Made by a program: the position numbers and the translations under genes. From Molossus alvarezi (Eukaryota > Chordata > Mammalia > Chiroptera > Molossidae), in the NCBI GenBank assembly GCA_037176705.1, contig CM073886.1, positions 12,050,501-12,114,500 on the forward strand: a stretch of DNA of 64,000 nucleotides, read 5' to 3'. Positions 1 to 11,369 of this stretch are shown one piece after another. The notes under the pieces were generated by a model that saw only the letters and a program-made list of their open reading frames with translations, was not told the origin of the DNA and made no database searches. Every line of letters begins with the position of its first letter. Positions within the stretch are counted from its first letter, which is position 1.

Positions 1-180
1 CTATATCTGTGTTATCTCTTTATCTACCTATTTAGCTAGTATATAATTTTATATAATCATATATAATTTATATCAATATATAATTTATAATTTAACTGTT
101 ATATTATATAGAATGTATATATTATATACATATACACACACATAAATCTATCTGTACTGGAATATATACAGGACTCCTGT
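1..180. repeat. AT-rich simple/low-complexity DNA
   Basis: The stretch is dominated by TATA/ATAT/TTATA tracts with a short CA run near 130-145. No open frame or recognisable transposon end is visible. Confidence 0.7.
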
Positions 181-1670
181 CAAACAATAATAAATAACAC
201 AAGAACATTATTTACCAAAATCATTATTTACCAAGGAAATGCAAATCGACGTCCCAGTATGATGCAATTACACACCAACCCAGAATGGCTCAAATGAAAA
301 AGACAGGCTATTCCAAGTGCTTGAACGGACCTGGAGTGACCAGAGCTCTTCCACCTGGCAGCTTTCTGGTGGAAGGTGTGAACCTCAGCGGAACCGGAGA
401 CCCAACAATTCCATTTCTAGATTACGCGCCAAAGAGAAATGTGTACATATGTACACAAGCAGACATGTGCCAGAGTGTTAACAGCAGCAGTATTTACAAG
501 CTCCCCAAACCGGAAAGAACCCAAGTTCTTGGTTTCTCTGCATCTCTTTTCCCTCACTGATGAGCCGGGAATGGGATCCATCTAGTTCCTCAAGTCAGTC
601 GCCGTCCCCAGCGTGACTCAGGTGGCGCTGGGAGCTGAAAGTGAAAGGTGAGGGTCAAGTGAAATGACCCGTTCCCATAGGGACCAAGGAGAAATGCTGG
701 GTGAAGAGGGACTCCCCAGAGGGGCCAAGAACTAGAGCCAGCAGGTCACCAGAAGGGGAAGTGTCAAGACTGAGGGACTTCCCAAAGGGGAACACAGAAG
801 AGAGGGCTCCTAGTTTATCCCCCTCTCCAAGGACATTTGCCCACCGTCTCCCCTCCTGGCCTCCTCCCTGATCTCCGTTTCCAGCAGGGGCCCCTCCAAC
901 CCCATCCTCATTCCACCACAGCACTGCCCTTCAGAGGGGACCGCACATTCCTTAGCCGGGCGCTGGAGAGATTTCAGGATCGACGCCCCACACCCCCTCC
1001 CCCGCAGCGTGTGTCCCGGACTCGGGGTTGCCAGCCCCTGGCCGCTCCGCCCGCGCCCCTGCATGCGCCCCCCGCGCCGTCGCCCGTGCTTTTCAGCCGC
1101 CGGGACTCTACCCGCCTGGGCTCACTCTCAGCCTCCTACTCAGCCTCTAAAATCCAGTTCAAATGTCACCTCCTCTGCACATCTTTGACCTCTCCGGAGA
1201 CTGAGTCACTCCTTCCTCTGGGGTTCATGCCCCCACCAGGGTGCTTTTAGGGACCATGTGTTTCTTGGTTACTGCTGAACCCCCGGTGGCCGAGCAGAGC
1301 CTGACACACCCGAGTACCTAACTGGCCCAGTACGCTTTCTGTCACGATGGATTTTGAAGCTTAAGCTCAGTGGCGAAACCCGTGTAGACTACACTCTTTT
1401 CGACTCTTTCTTCAGGTGCGCGCACGAGGGTCTTCACGGGCTTGATGGAGGATAGAGGCGCCGAGGCTCCAACTTCTTCCCTTCGGGGCCTTTGCACGGG
1501 CCCTCCTCGCGGCCTTTTCCTCTTCGCTTTCTCATTCTCAGATTTCAGTTGCAATGTTGCCTCCTCAAAGAGGCAAACCCCTCTGTCTGAAAGGGTCCCT
1601 CTGTGTGCCTCCTTCTTCACGACTGTAACCTTAGGACTGGGTCAGTAAACTCTCCTGTTTCTGTGTGTGC
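181..1670. other. No gene seen; locally GC-rich near 960-1110
   Basis: Short open frames exist but none resembles a protein family I know and none has splice-like boundaries. Bases 960-1110 are rich in G+C with several CpGs, which could mark a small CpG cluster. No promoter elements can be assigned. Confidence 0.4.
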
Positions 1671-1679
1671 GACCTATGT

Positions 1680-1830
1680 CTGTCCCGCAGCATAAGCTCC
1701 CAGGGGCTGGGAATTCACCTGTGTTCACCACAGTGTCCCCAGTGCACAGGACGGGGTCTGGAACACAGCAGGTGCTCAGCAGGTGGAGAAGAATGGGGAA
1801 TACGTGAATGAGGCTGACAACTGCTGTGTC
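1680..1830 (+). mobile_element. L2-like 3' tail fragment
   Basis: Contains the L2-type string of a plain 'gctcccaggggctggg' segment, then 'ccccagtgcacagga' and 'cagcaggtgctcag', in the order found in L2 3' ends. It is an old, diverged copy and the boundaries are approximate. Confidence 0.4.
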
Positions 1831-2099
1831 CAGTCATACAAGGAGAAGCCCTGAGGCAGGCCCCAGAGGTCTCAGTTTCCCCATCTGCTTCACCACAGTC
1901 CTCAGGAACTTCCCCCCACCCTGGGCAACACCCTCAATTCCCAGGGTCTGAGTGATCAAGACTGCTGTCATCCGTTAGTAACAGGGATTGGCTGCCCAGG
2001 GTCATGCCATAGTTCTCACCTAAGTGAAACCCTCAGGCTGGGGAAGAACCAGCCTGCTGGCCCTGAACCAGAAAGGAGGCTCCGCCCCTACCTCACGCT

Positions 2100-2220
2100 G
2101 GGACCCTGAGCACATCTCCTTTCTCTGAGCCTCCGTTTTCCTCCTCCGTGGAATGGGCAGTGCCCTGAGCCTGGCCTGGCTGAGGGAGTGAGGCCGGTGC
2201 TGGGTACACTGTAGGTACGT
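2100..2220 (+). mobile_element. MIR-like fragment
   Basis: Carries the MIR core order: 'tctgagcctccgttttcctc', then an 'aatgggcag' segment. Diverged and partial. Confidence 0.45.
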
Positions 2221-2844
2221 GGGTAATGTTAGTCGTTTTTTACAGTTTTTTGCCAGTGAGAGGGGTGGGTTGTGGGTGTCCAAGGGCAGGTATGCCAGGA
2301 CACTGGCATTATAACTGAGTCAGTAGGAGCTGAACCTGAAAGGCAGCGCGCGTGCGTCCCAGTACCTACAACCCCGCCTGTGGAGCCTGTCCCTCTGGCT
2401 CCTGCCCAGCCATGAGTGCTCGTCCATGAAGCCTGCTCTCACCTGAACAAGCTTTTCCTGCCGGAACACCTCCCGGCCTGTGCGAACTCTCCCAGCAGGG
2501 CCCACTCGCAGCAACCGTCCCCTGCCTTTGCCATCTCTTCCTGCCTCCCAGCTCCGGGCAACCTGCCCAGCGTGCGGCCTGGCCTCCCGGCTCCTGTAGC
2601 CACATGGCACTCCAGCCCATTTTCCCCAGACCAGGAGGGGCTGGTTAAAAGGCAGAGAACGAAAAATGCTTTGAACCACAACTGTTTGAAGTCATGAGGT
2701 GGGGGGTTGGGGCAGGTCTGGCAACCTGCCTGTATCCCTTCCTCGCCCAGCAGGCCCCCACCAGCCTGCCCCTGGCCCTGGCCCGGCCGAAGCAGCCTGG
2801 GTGTTACTGTTTGTATGGGAGAAGGTTTGCGGGTCCCCGTCTAC

Positions 2845-2935
2845 ATCATCAGACCTTCTGATAGAAGCCCAGAGGTCCAGAGCCTTGCCTGTGGTTGCAC
2901 AGCAAGGAGGGAGCCGAGCTGGTACACTTGTCCCA
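2845..2935 (-). mobile_element. MIR-like fragment
   Basis: Shows the reverse-strand MIR order: 'gcccagaggtccagagcc', 'gtggttgcacagcaagg', 'gagccgagctgg'. Partial and diverged. Confidence 0.4.
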
Positions 2936-3289
2936 CCTCGTTGGGGACAATTTGCATAACCAGATCCTGGGGGGGGGGACCAGCAAGCTGGGTTCCTGCT
3001 GCAGGTGTCCTGGCCACTCGGGCCCTCAGTGGGCTCCTGCCCACACCCCCGGGAAGTGAATATTCTCAGGGTGCTTCAGAATTTCCAAGTTTACTCAGAG
3101 CTCTCATTTGAGCTGTCATAAAAAGTCCCGTTGGCCGGGCGCCAGGGTAAGGAGTTGGGGGTGGCACCTATGAGTCCGCGTGGAGGTGGGGCTCCCCCGG
3201 CTCCCCTCCCCCCCCTCAGGTTTGGAGGGCACTGGAGGGCCGGCAGAAAGACCTGTGAGGAGAGGCTGTCAGGAAGTGCTTGTTCCTGT

Positions 3290-3770
3290 CTTCACAGCTT
3301 TCTTCCCTCTGCTGATAAACGACTTCCTGGGTGACCCTAGGAAACCTCACCGTCTCTGAGTCTGTTTTCCCATCAGTGAAAGTGGGGAGTAGAATCATCG
3401 TAAGAGCTATGATTTATTGAGGGCTGAGCCAATGCCAGCAGCCACGCCGAGTGTCCTAGCTAAAGGTGATTATTGCCAATGATACTGACAGTAAAACGCC
3501 GGCGCCACCAGCGCACTGGCTCCATCTGTCTGGGCACCGCTGCGTCCCCAGGACCAGGACAGTGCCTGGAGCACGGCCGGTGCTCAGTAAATACATGTTG
3601 AACAAAACCGCACAACAAGCCCGAGCCAGGTGTGACTTCCATGGAGCAGATGAGGAAACTGAGGTTCAGTGAGGTTAGTGGCTTACCCAAGGTCACACGG
3701 GTCCTAAGTGATGGGGCTGGGACTCAAACCCAGGTCTGGCTGATTCCAAAGCCCCACATCACACACGGTG
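3290..3770. mobile_element. Cluster of MIR and L2-like fragments
   Basis: A plus-strand MIR piece (3290-3400, with 'gtctgttttcccatcagtg') is followed by an L2-like tail (3510-3605, with 'gtgctcagtaaatacatg'). A minus-strand MIR follows (3640-3765, with 'gaggaaactgaggttcag' and 'caaggtcacacgg'). All are ancient and partial. Confidence 0.6.
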
Positions 3771-4340
3771 GTGTGTGGGGGAGCCAGACCCAGCGCCCCA
3801 CCTGGCGGTGAAGGCACTGCCCTCCCTGCTGGGGACGGAGGGGTGCCCTTCACTCGTCTTTGTAATCAGGCACCAGGAAGGTCATGATGCTGCAGAGAAG
3901 TTGGTGCCTCCGAAACCCCCAGTGGTCTGCTTTCCTCTTTCCACATTCTTCTGAACCGGCTCCACCCACTGCCCACAGACCTTTAGGGACTCCCACCCCT
4001 CTCTTCCTCTAGGAGGGGGTGCGAGCCTGCAGCACAGCTGAGGGTTCAGCCTTCACCTTGTCTGCCCCCCTCCCCGGGCCATGGGCCTTGGCCACCTCCT
4101 CACACAGGGCTCCCAGCTTCCTCCACTGATGGGCTGGAAGGATCCAGACACCCTGCCAGGTGTGGGGTGGGCAGTACTAGGGCTTCTGCTGACCTGCCAC
4201 AGGAAACAGGTGACCAGGGCCACCCCTCTGGGATCCACCCAGCCCCCTTGATCCAATGCCCCTTCTCAGGAAATGCCCCAGGACTATGAGTCTTACTTTT
4301 ACGTCATCCTGTCCAGCAGGTTTTAGCCTTGCTGTCAAAG
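3771..4340. other. No gene seen
   Basis: Moderately GC-rich unique DNA. No exon-like open frame, repeat boundary or RNA gene is recognisable. Confidence 0.4.
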
Positions 4341-4349
4341 AGACCGAGG

Positions 4350-4515
4350 GGACAAACCCAGTCTACATCTTACAGTCACAGCTGACCTGGGGCAAGGTTC
4401 TCCCCAGTGAGCCTCAGTCTTCTCTGTGAAATGGGCTGAATGAGGCCAACAGCCTCACGTGGTGTTGGGAGGGTTATGGGAGACCCTCACGTGCCTGCAG
4501 CATACTAAGCGCTGA
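4350..4515 (+). mobile_element. MIR fragment
   Basis: Carries 'gagcctcagtcttctctgtg' and 'aaatgggctgaatgaggcc', followed by a 'catactaagcgctg' tail, in MIR order. Confidence 0.6.
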
Positions 4516-4689
4516 GGCCAGGAGCACAGGACCCAGGGTGCCGAGAGAGGCAAGATGGCTGGTTCCAAAGGTGGCCCTGCACCTTCTGCTGCTCTTGGAG
4601 AGTGGCCCTTCTCCCTGAGCCCAGGTTCCCCATGATGCAAATCCCCTTCCTAGGAAGGCCTCCAGCCAGCAGCTTTCATATTTTTATGA

Positions 4690-4870
4690 CTTTGAATCCT
4701 CACAACCAGCCCTACAAGGATGGAACTGCCTTTGTCCCCATTTTACAGATGAGAACACCAAGGCTCCATGGAGCTGGAAGAAGCACAGAGACCTGCCCGA
4801 GCTTACCCAGCTAGGAAGTCACATGGCTGGATTTTGCACTCCCAGGTTTTCCCCGCTGCACCATGTGCTT
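4690..4870 (-). mobile_element. MIR fragment
   Basis: Shows the reverse-strand MIR core 'ccattttacagatgagaaca', followed by 'cagagacctgcccgagctta' and 'cccagctaggaagtcacatg'. Confidence 0.6.
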
Positions 4871-5129
4871 CTGAAACCCCTGCACTTCCCCCGGGGCAAC
4901 GCAGGTGTCCTGCCCGCAGCAGCCTGACTCAGTGATGCCCCTGCCCCGGGCCCTCTGCCCTGCACTGAGTGGCGACTTGCCTTTCCTTCCACACATCCTA
5001 AGTTCCCACTCTTGGCGCCTGCGTCCCAGTCCTCTGCCAGGGCCGCACCTGCTCCTGCCCTCGCCTCTATTTCACAAGGCAGAAATCAACCCGTCCTCCA
5101 GGGCTCAGCCCTGACCGCCCCGTCCCCAC

Positions 5130-6245
5130 GCTCGCCTCTGTTCCGTGCACACGCACAGAGCCAGTGTGCCCTCGCCTCTCCTCCGTGAGCACACACAGAA
5201 CCAGTATGCCCTCACCTCCTCGCCTCTCCTCCATGCACACGCACAGAGCCAGTGTGCCCTCGCCTCTCCTCCGTGAGCACACACAGAACCAGTATGCCCT
5301 CACCTCCTCGCCTCTCCTCCATGCACACGCACAGAGCCAGTGTGCCCTCACCGCCTGGCCTCTCCTTCGTGCACACGCACAGAGCCAGTGTGCCCTCACC
5401 GCCTCGCCTCTCCTTCGTGCACACGCACAAAGCCAGTGTGCCCTCACCGCCTCGCCTCTCCTCCGTGAGCACACACAGAGCCAGTGTGCCCTCACCACCT
5501 CACCTCTCCTCCGTGAGCACACACAGAGCCAGTGTGCCCTCACCGCCTCGCCTCTCCTCCATGCACACGCACAGAGCCAGTGTGCCCTCGCCTCTCCTCC
5601 GTGAGCACACACAGAGCCAGTGTGCCCTCGCCTCTCCTCCGTGAGCACACACAGAACCAGTATGCCCTCACCTCCTCGCCTCTCCTCCATGCACACGCAC
5701 AGAGCCAGTGTGCCCTCACCGCCTGGCCTCTCCTTCGTGCACACGCACAGAGCCAGTGTGCCCTCACCGCCTGGCCTCTCCTCCATGCACACGCACAGAG
5801 CCAGTGTGCCCTCACCTCCTCGCCTCTCCTCCGTGAGCACACACAGAGCCAGTGTGCCCTCACTGCCTGGCCTCTCCTCCATGCACACGCACAGAGCCAG
5901 TGTGCCCTCACCTCCTCGCCTCTCCTCCGTGAGCACACACAGAGCCAGTGTGCCCTCACCGCCTGGCCTCTCCTCCATGCACACACAGAGCCAGTGTGCC
6001 CTCACCTCCTCGCCTCTCCTCCGTGAGCACACACAGAGCCAGTGTGCCCTCACCTCCTCGCCTCTCCTCCGTGAGCACACACAGAGCCAGTGTGCCCTCA
6101 CCTCCTCGCCTCTCCTCCATGCACACGCACAGAGCCAGTGTGCCCTCACCGCCTCGCCTCTCCTCCGTGAGCACACACAGAGCCAGTGTGCCCTCACCGC
6201 CTCGCCTCTCCTCCGTGCACACGCACAGAGCCAGTGTGCCCTCAC
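5130..6245. repeat. Minisatellite, 48-bp and 40-bp units
   Basis: About 1.1 kb of head-to-tail GC-rich units. The full unit is 48 bp. A shorter variant lacks 8 bp (the 'accgcctc' part) and is 40 bp. Units differ mainly in the middle: a 'ccgtgagcacacac' type, a 'ccatgcacacgcac' type and a 'ttcgtgcacacgcac' type. A 40+48 pair is repeated at about 5177 and 5265 and recurs near 5637, so there is higher-order structure. Stop codons are rare in the unit, so long frames are open on both strands; these are by-products of the repeat, not genes. Confidence 0.95.
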
Positions 6246-6329
6246 TGTCGTTTCCCTGTGCTGTCAGGAGAAAGATGAGCAGACAGCACGTGGAGGGCAG
6301 GACCGCCCCCCATCACCTGCTTGATTGAG

Positions 6330-6445
6330 TCACCCTGGGAAATCACTCTACCTCTCAGAGCCTCAGTTTGTTATCTGTAAAATGGGCACACCAACTTGTT
6401 TTGAAGGGATTAGATAAAATAAAGGAGATAAAACACAGAAGCTGG
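6330..6445 (+). mobile_element. MIR fragment
   Basis: Contains 'ctctcagagcctcagtttg', 'ttatctgtaaaatgggcaca' and 'agggattagataaaataaag', the MIR core and 3' order. Confidence 0.65.
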
Positions 6446-6449
6446 CAAA

Positions 6450-7140
6450 AAGCTGATGCCCGCCCACCCCAAATGGGCTCCTCACAGTGTCACACTATAA
6501 CGCCCATGCTAACCCCTGCCCAGCTCAGCTGCCCAGAACCACGGTGACTGTCGAGTCAGGTTCGATCTGGATCTAGCTTCCCCTTCCCAGCCCCTCACCT
6601 TTGGGAAGCTGGTTTCACAGAGAGTTCCTGGGGTCATCTCAGCCATGCCCCTGCCCCAGGCCCGCGGGCCTCCAGCAGACCCACTCAAAGGCCCTCCAGT
6701 CACCCTGAGCTGGGCCGAACAGGAGACTCCAGCCCAACTCTGCCGGCCTCACTCACCGTCCCCAGCTGTGGTGAGGGCTGGGACCCCTCTGTGCCCTTCC
6801 GCTGGGCAGAGAAGGTGCCCCGCCCCCGTGGAAACGGTGGTTGAGTTATGTTACCTGCTTTCTAGTTTCATCCTCAGAAATCCATCCTGTGTGTCCGGGG
6901 CAATCCAGGGGGCTCCCAGCGGCGGCAGCTGGGTTCCGTGTGGTGGGAGGTGAGGGTCCAAGAGACAGGCGGGGGCTAGGATGGGAATCCACAGCCGACC
7001 CGAGTCACGGACCATATAAGCATATGACCTGACACCTAGGCAGACGGAAGCTAGGCTCTGAGCAGGCAGGCCACGCAATGGTCAGTCACATCCCGAAGAG
7101 GTCACACATGGACAAAAGGCAGTCATTGCGGGGCAGGGAC
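6450..7140. other. No gene seen
   Basis: Ordinary non-repetitive DNA. No exon with plausible splice sites or recognisable domain is visible on either strand. Confidence 0.4.
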
Positions 7141-7340
7141 AGATCGGAGGTACAGAGATGGACAGACCGCAGACAAGGGCTAGTCAGGCAGACAGACAGA
7201 CAAGAGAAGTGAAATGGGCACACCAGAAGTGAAGCGAACAGGCAGGTAGCCAGCCAGGCAAACACACAGAGACTGACAGACAGGCAGACAGAAAGTCAGG
7301 CAGGCTGTCAGTTACACTCAGGGAGAAGCAGGCAGACATT
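7140..7340. repeat. Degenerate CAGA/CAGG simple repeat
   Basis: Many imperfect 'cagacaga', 'caggcaga' and 'cagacagg' tetramer runs, consistent with a decayed (CAGA)n tract. Confidence 0.6.
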
Positions 7341-7960
7341 CGAACCCCGAGCCCATCTGTCACTTGGCAGGGGGTCACCAGCGGGTCTACCAGACGCAGT
7401 GGCCGCCAGCCCTGCCCCAGAGCGAGTGCAGGGTGGGGAGGAAGAGGAGGGAGAGGAGGATGTGGTGAGAGCGCGGCACCGCCCACAGAGCAGCTGGCTC
7501 CTCCCCAGAGAGGGTGAGAAAGAGGTGGGAGGGGGCCCAGCTCCCAGGCAGGGCCCCAGGCTCCCCAAAGCTCACCTGCTAGGAATACATTTGAGGTTAC
7601 CAGAATGACGTCTGCCCCCAGGTCATGACCCATAAGGCAGCAAAGCAGCCTTGAGCCACTGCTTCTCACAGATGTAGAAACTGGGGCTCAAAGGGGTGCA
7701 GTGCTGCGTGGACAGGGAGGTCCATGGCGGTCCCGAGAGTCCAATGCTCAGCTCAGAGAGAGGACTAGGAGCCCAGTCCCAGGGAGAGGCGGTGGCAGGG
7801 GCCCCACCTCAGCCCCTCTTCTAGAGTGTGCGGTCTGGCTTGCCTCACCTGGGCGCGCTGCCTGCCTGGCCCTAGGCGGCTGAGTCTGGGACCCCCTTGG
7901 CCCCTGTTTCCTTTGAATCCAGCCTCCTGCTGCAGTGCTGGGGGACCAGGACCCCATCTC
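7341..7960. other. No gene seen
   Basis: Purine-rich and GC-rich unique DNA with short frames only. A small reverse-strand MIR-like piece is suspected near 7640-7690. Confidence 0.35.
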
Positions 7961-7964
7961 CACA

Positions 7965-8035
7965 CCCTTGGGCATGTCACATCATCTTTCTGAATGCCTC
8001 CCTTTGCCCATCTGTTAAACGGGGACACCTAGCCA
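7965..8035 (+). mobile_element. MIR-like fragment
   Basis: Contains 'ccttgggcatgtcacatcat' followed by 'cctttgcccatctgttaaac' in MIR order. Short and diverged. Confidence 0.45.
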
Positions 8036-8539
8036 CCGGGAGGGGGTGGCCAGCCATCAACATGTGGGAACTCAGGAGGAAAACAGAGCAGAGGTTTGCC
8101 TGAGTCTGTGAGGGGGGGGCTGTTTCAGGCAGACCTTTAAGAAGCCAGGGGACAAAACCCAGCAAACACACCATGTTTTGATGACATGGGTCGGCTCAAG
8201 CTCCAATGCCACCTCTCCCCCACTGACTCATTTTTGGGAAACAATTTGCAGCTAACCCGCATGTCTGGCCTTAAGAAAAAAAAAGAAAGCATCTTGCTAT
8301 TTATTTCTTCTAATTTTTTTTTTTTCCTTTTTCTAGCTGTGTTTGAGGAACTTGGTACAAATTCCCCTGTGGCCGTTTTGAAGGATGTTTGCCCTATAGA
8401 AGTTCTCGTCCCTGCTACCAAAATATTATCACATGTTCTCTGGACAACAAATCTTGGAAGAAAGCCAGCTTCTTCTTTTTCTTTCTCTTGATCTTGAGGG
8501 TGAGTTTTCTGATACCATGTAGCAAATATTTACCACAAT

Positions 8540-9600
8540 GGGAAGATCAGAGAAGGAATAGTGAAAGCTTACTCTGTGCCCAGGACTTGAAGACTGTGTC
8601 TCACTCCGAATGACTGGAGAAACTGGTTATTGCCATCATCACTGTCGTCCCATTTTACAGATTAAACAACTGATGCTCAGGGAGGTTAAGTGACTTGTCC
8701 AGTGTGGTACGCAGTTAGGCATGAACAGAGCAAGGACGATGGGCCAGGTACAGAAGGTCATGGGGTGGGGGTGGGGGGGCGCGGATGCATAGCAACTGGG
8801 AAAACTGGGAAAACTAGGACTGCACTCCCAGGGTGGCCTTTTCTCCCTAGCTTATCGCTAGTCAGCAGGTTATACCCCCTGACCTTTTATATCGCTGGTA
8901 ATGTGGTCAGGACCCTCCTCTGGTCTTTCCTCCCCTGGCATGTCTGGTGGGCTGGACCCCGCAGAGGAGGGACAAACAAGGGGGGCAGAGAGCAGCCCTT
9001 AAGCATTCAGCCCCCAGGACACTGAGGTTCTGACCCGCATCAAGTACATCTGGGTCTCAGAAAAGCCGCAAAACCAGACAAGCAAAGCCATGGGTGACAT
9101 CAGGACCAGCTGACTAAGGACCCCCTGCCCTGGAACCAAACAGTCATGGAGACCAGGACTCTGAAAGGACACACCTGGAAAGCTGACGCATGTTCTATTG
9201 AACCCTTCCCCTGGGACGGCCCCTAAAACCCCTGCCTTAGAAGCAGAAGGACCCAGATCTCTCTCCTGGGGGCTCGCCGGTGCCTTTCCCCTCCCCCTCT
9301 CCTTCCCCTCAGGTGTGTGACCTTTACCTTTCTCTCTCCAAAGCTCCAAGGGCCCTCCTTCTGCCTCTGGACTTGTTCCAGAGCCCATTTCTTCTACAGC
9401 TCACTTCTACCTCGATGACTTTCTAAGTAAACTTTCTCTTACAGTTGGAGTCTTGGCCCTGAATTCTTTCCCAGCTGGTACTCAAGAACCAAGGTCCAAT
9501 AGCCAGTACCACTCTGGTGCCAGTCCGCTGACAACAGACGGTCACACGGCTGGGACTGGACTCAGTCATTTGGGCTCCTGAGTTTACATTCTTGACCACT
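8540..9600 (-). mobile_element. MIR split by an LTR insertion
   Basis: The reverse-strand MIR runs to about 8701 ('cccattttacagattaaaca', 'ggttaagtgacttgtccag'). It resumes at about 9540 ('gtcacacggctgggactgg' through 'cttgaccactgac'). The two halves are collinear in the MIR consensus, so the DNA between them was inserted later. Confidence 0.65.
8702..9536 (+). mobile_element. Solo endogenous-retrovirus LTR (probable)
   Basis: The insert begins TGTGG and ends GACAACA, matching the TG...CA rule for LTRs. Its right part has the look of an R-U5 segment: a 'taagtaaactttctctta' poly(A)-signal-like stretch, then 'ggagtcttggccctgaattc'. It splits a MIR. I cannot see a clean target duplication, and there is no internal viral coding sequence. 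The exact ends are approximate. Confidence 0.5.
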
Positions 9601-9729
9601 GACCTCTGCTCTGGATCTACGTCAACCCAAAGATATTCAGTCCCTCCCTCCCACCTGCCTACCTGTCTTCATTCTTGGTCCTCTCTCTCCTCTCCACTCG
9701 CCCACTCATCTGCCTGCCCACTCATCCAT

Positions 9730-9888
9730 TCTATTCTTTTAGAGAGACAAAAAGAAACATCAACTTGTTCCTCTTAGTTACGCATTCATTGGTTGATTCA
9801 AGTATGTGCCCTGACCAGGGATCAAACCCAAAACCTTGGGGTATCAGGATGACGCTCTGATCAACTGAGCTACCCGGCCAGAGTCACC
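9730..9888 (-). mobile_element. tRNA-derived bat SINE
   Basis: The minus strand reads as a tRNA-like head with 'ggccgggtagctcagttgat' (A-box region) and 'gggtttgatccctggtcag' (B-box region). An 'aatcaaccaatgaatgc' body follows. It is an older relative of the copy at 61665-61830. Confidence 0.75.
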
Positions 9889-10019
9889 ATTCATTCATTC
9901 TTCTCTCCACCTACCCACCCAACCATCTGTTCTCTCCTTCCCGCCTTCTACCCACCAATACTCAGCAGGCCCTTGAGTATGTCCTGGGGATATCCTACAG
10001 AAATATATACAAGTGACAC

Positions 10020-10460
10020 CTTCACAGAGCCCTTGTATTCGAGTAGGAAGTGACAGGCACAAAGAAGTAACAAACTAAACGAATTCTCACAGAAACTGAG
10101 CTATGTGTGATAGAAAACCAATAAGAGGTCCAGGTAGTGACATTGAGGGGTGCACTTGATGGTCAGAAGGACCCAGCCATAGTAAAACGTTTTGGGCAGA
10201 AGGAACTGCAAATGCAAAGGCACTGAGGTGGGAAGAAGCATGGCTTGCTCCAGGAGCCTGAGAGCAGAGTGGCGGAATAGAGCGAGCAAGCAAAGGAATA
10301 CCGGGGGACCAGTCGGGAAGTCACACATCCTGCACACCACATGGGACCTTGCAGGCCAATGCAGGAAAGGTAGATTTGGTTCCAAAGGAAATTGGGAGTC
10401 ATCAGAGAAGTGGATTAATCCAATTTATATTTTCAAAAGAGTGCTCAGGTCATAATTCAG
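10020..10460. mobile_element. L2-like ancient LINE fragment
   Basis: Contains 'gcagaaggaactgcaaatgc' and 'aaaggcactgaggtgggaag', phrases typical of old L2-type 3' regions. No coding frame survives. Confidence 0.35.
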
Positions 10461-10523
10461 TGAGTGGATTGGAGGTGGCAGAAGACACTCAACTTCTTGT
10501 GTTTAAAAAGTAGATACTTTTTG

Positions 10524-10712
10524 CCCAGCCTGTGTGGCTTAGTGGTTGAGCATCGACCCATGCATCAAGAAGTCACCGGTTCAATTCCCGGTGAGGACAC
10601 ATGCCCAGGTTATGGGCCCAATCCCCAGTGGGGGGCATACAGGAGGTGCCAATCGATGTTCTCTCTCATTGATGTTTCTATTGCTCTCTCTTCCTTCCCC
10701 TCTTTAAAATCA
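10524..10712 (+). mobile_element. VES SINE, short 'ATCAATAAA' type
   Basis: Starts 'gcccagcctgtgtggcttag', has the B-box region 'ggttcaattcccggtgag', and ends 'aaaatcaataaag'. It forms the first half of a two-SINE unit flanked by one pair of 12-bp direct repeats (aaaaagtagata, starting at 10505 and 11067). Confidence 0.9.
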
Positions 10713-10721
10713 ATAAAGAGC

Positions 10722-11066
10722 CCTGGCCGGTTTGGCTCAGCAGTTAGAGTGTCAACCTGCGGACCCCAGAGAGTCCGGGGTTCGGTTCCTGCTAAGGGCA
10801 TGTACCTCGGTTTCAGTTTGTCCCCGGCCCTGGTTGGGGTCATGTGGGTGGCAGCCACTCGATGTGTCTCTCTCACATCAATGTTTCTCTCTCTTCCTCC
10901 CTCTCTCCCTCCCGCTCTATCTGAAGATAAATGCAAAAATGTCCTCAGGTGAGGATAAAAATAAAGAAAAGAAGAGAAGAGAAGAGAAGAGAAGAGAAGA
11001 GAAGAGAAGAGAAGAGAAGAGAAGAGAGAAGAAAAGAGAAAGAAAAAATATTAAGAATAAATAAAT
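10722..11066 (+). mobile_element. VES SINE with expanded GAGAA tail
   Basis: Full-length VES from 'gccctggccggtttggctca' to the tail hairpin 'tcctcaggtgagga'. The A-rich tail (about 10960-11045) has expanded into a (GAGAA)n microsatellite. It lies directly behind the previous SINE. Confidence 0.9.
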
Positions 11067-11369
11067 AAAAAGTAGATATTATTGAAAGTTGAAATGTAAC
11101 AGCTACCATGTCCATTGGGGTGAACATGAGTCCCTTCAAAAATAGATCTGTGTTGAGGGAAGGGTCCCTTGAAGGAACCCTTTGGGTCTGTTTATTTAAG
11201 AGCAAGCCCCCAAGGTCTCAGAAGGAGGATGTAATAAGATCTGTAAACACCCCTTAGTATTCAGAACTGGTCACTTGGGAGGAAGTGGTTAAATTTGCAT
11301 TTCAGCCAAGGGGCTTGGGGGCGGGGGTGAGAATAAATGAGACAACCCCTCCTTCAACCCATTTCCTCC

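Noticed and set aside
5067..6245. A 392-codon minus-strand frame and several long plus-strand frames
   Set aside because: They are produced by the stop-poor minisatellite. Unit length changes shift the frame, and there is no start context, splice site or recognisable domain.
5130..6245. CRISPR-like array of direct repeats
   Set aside because: The units abut with no unique spacers and the host is a mammal; it is a minisatellite.
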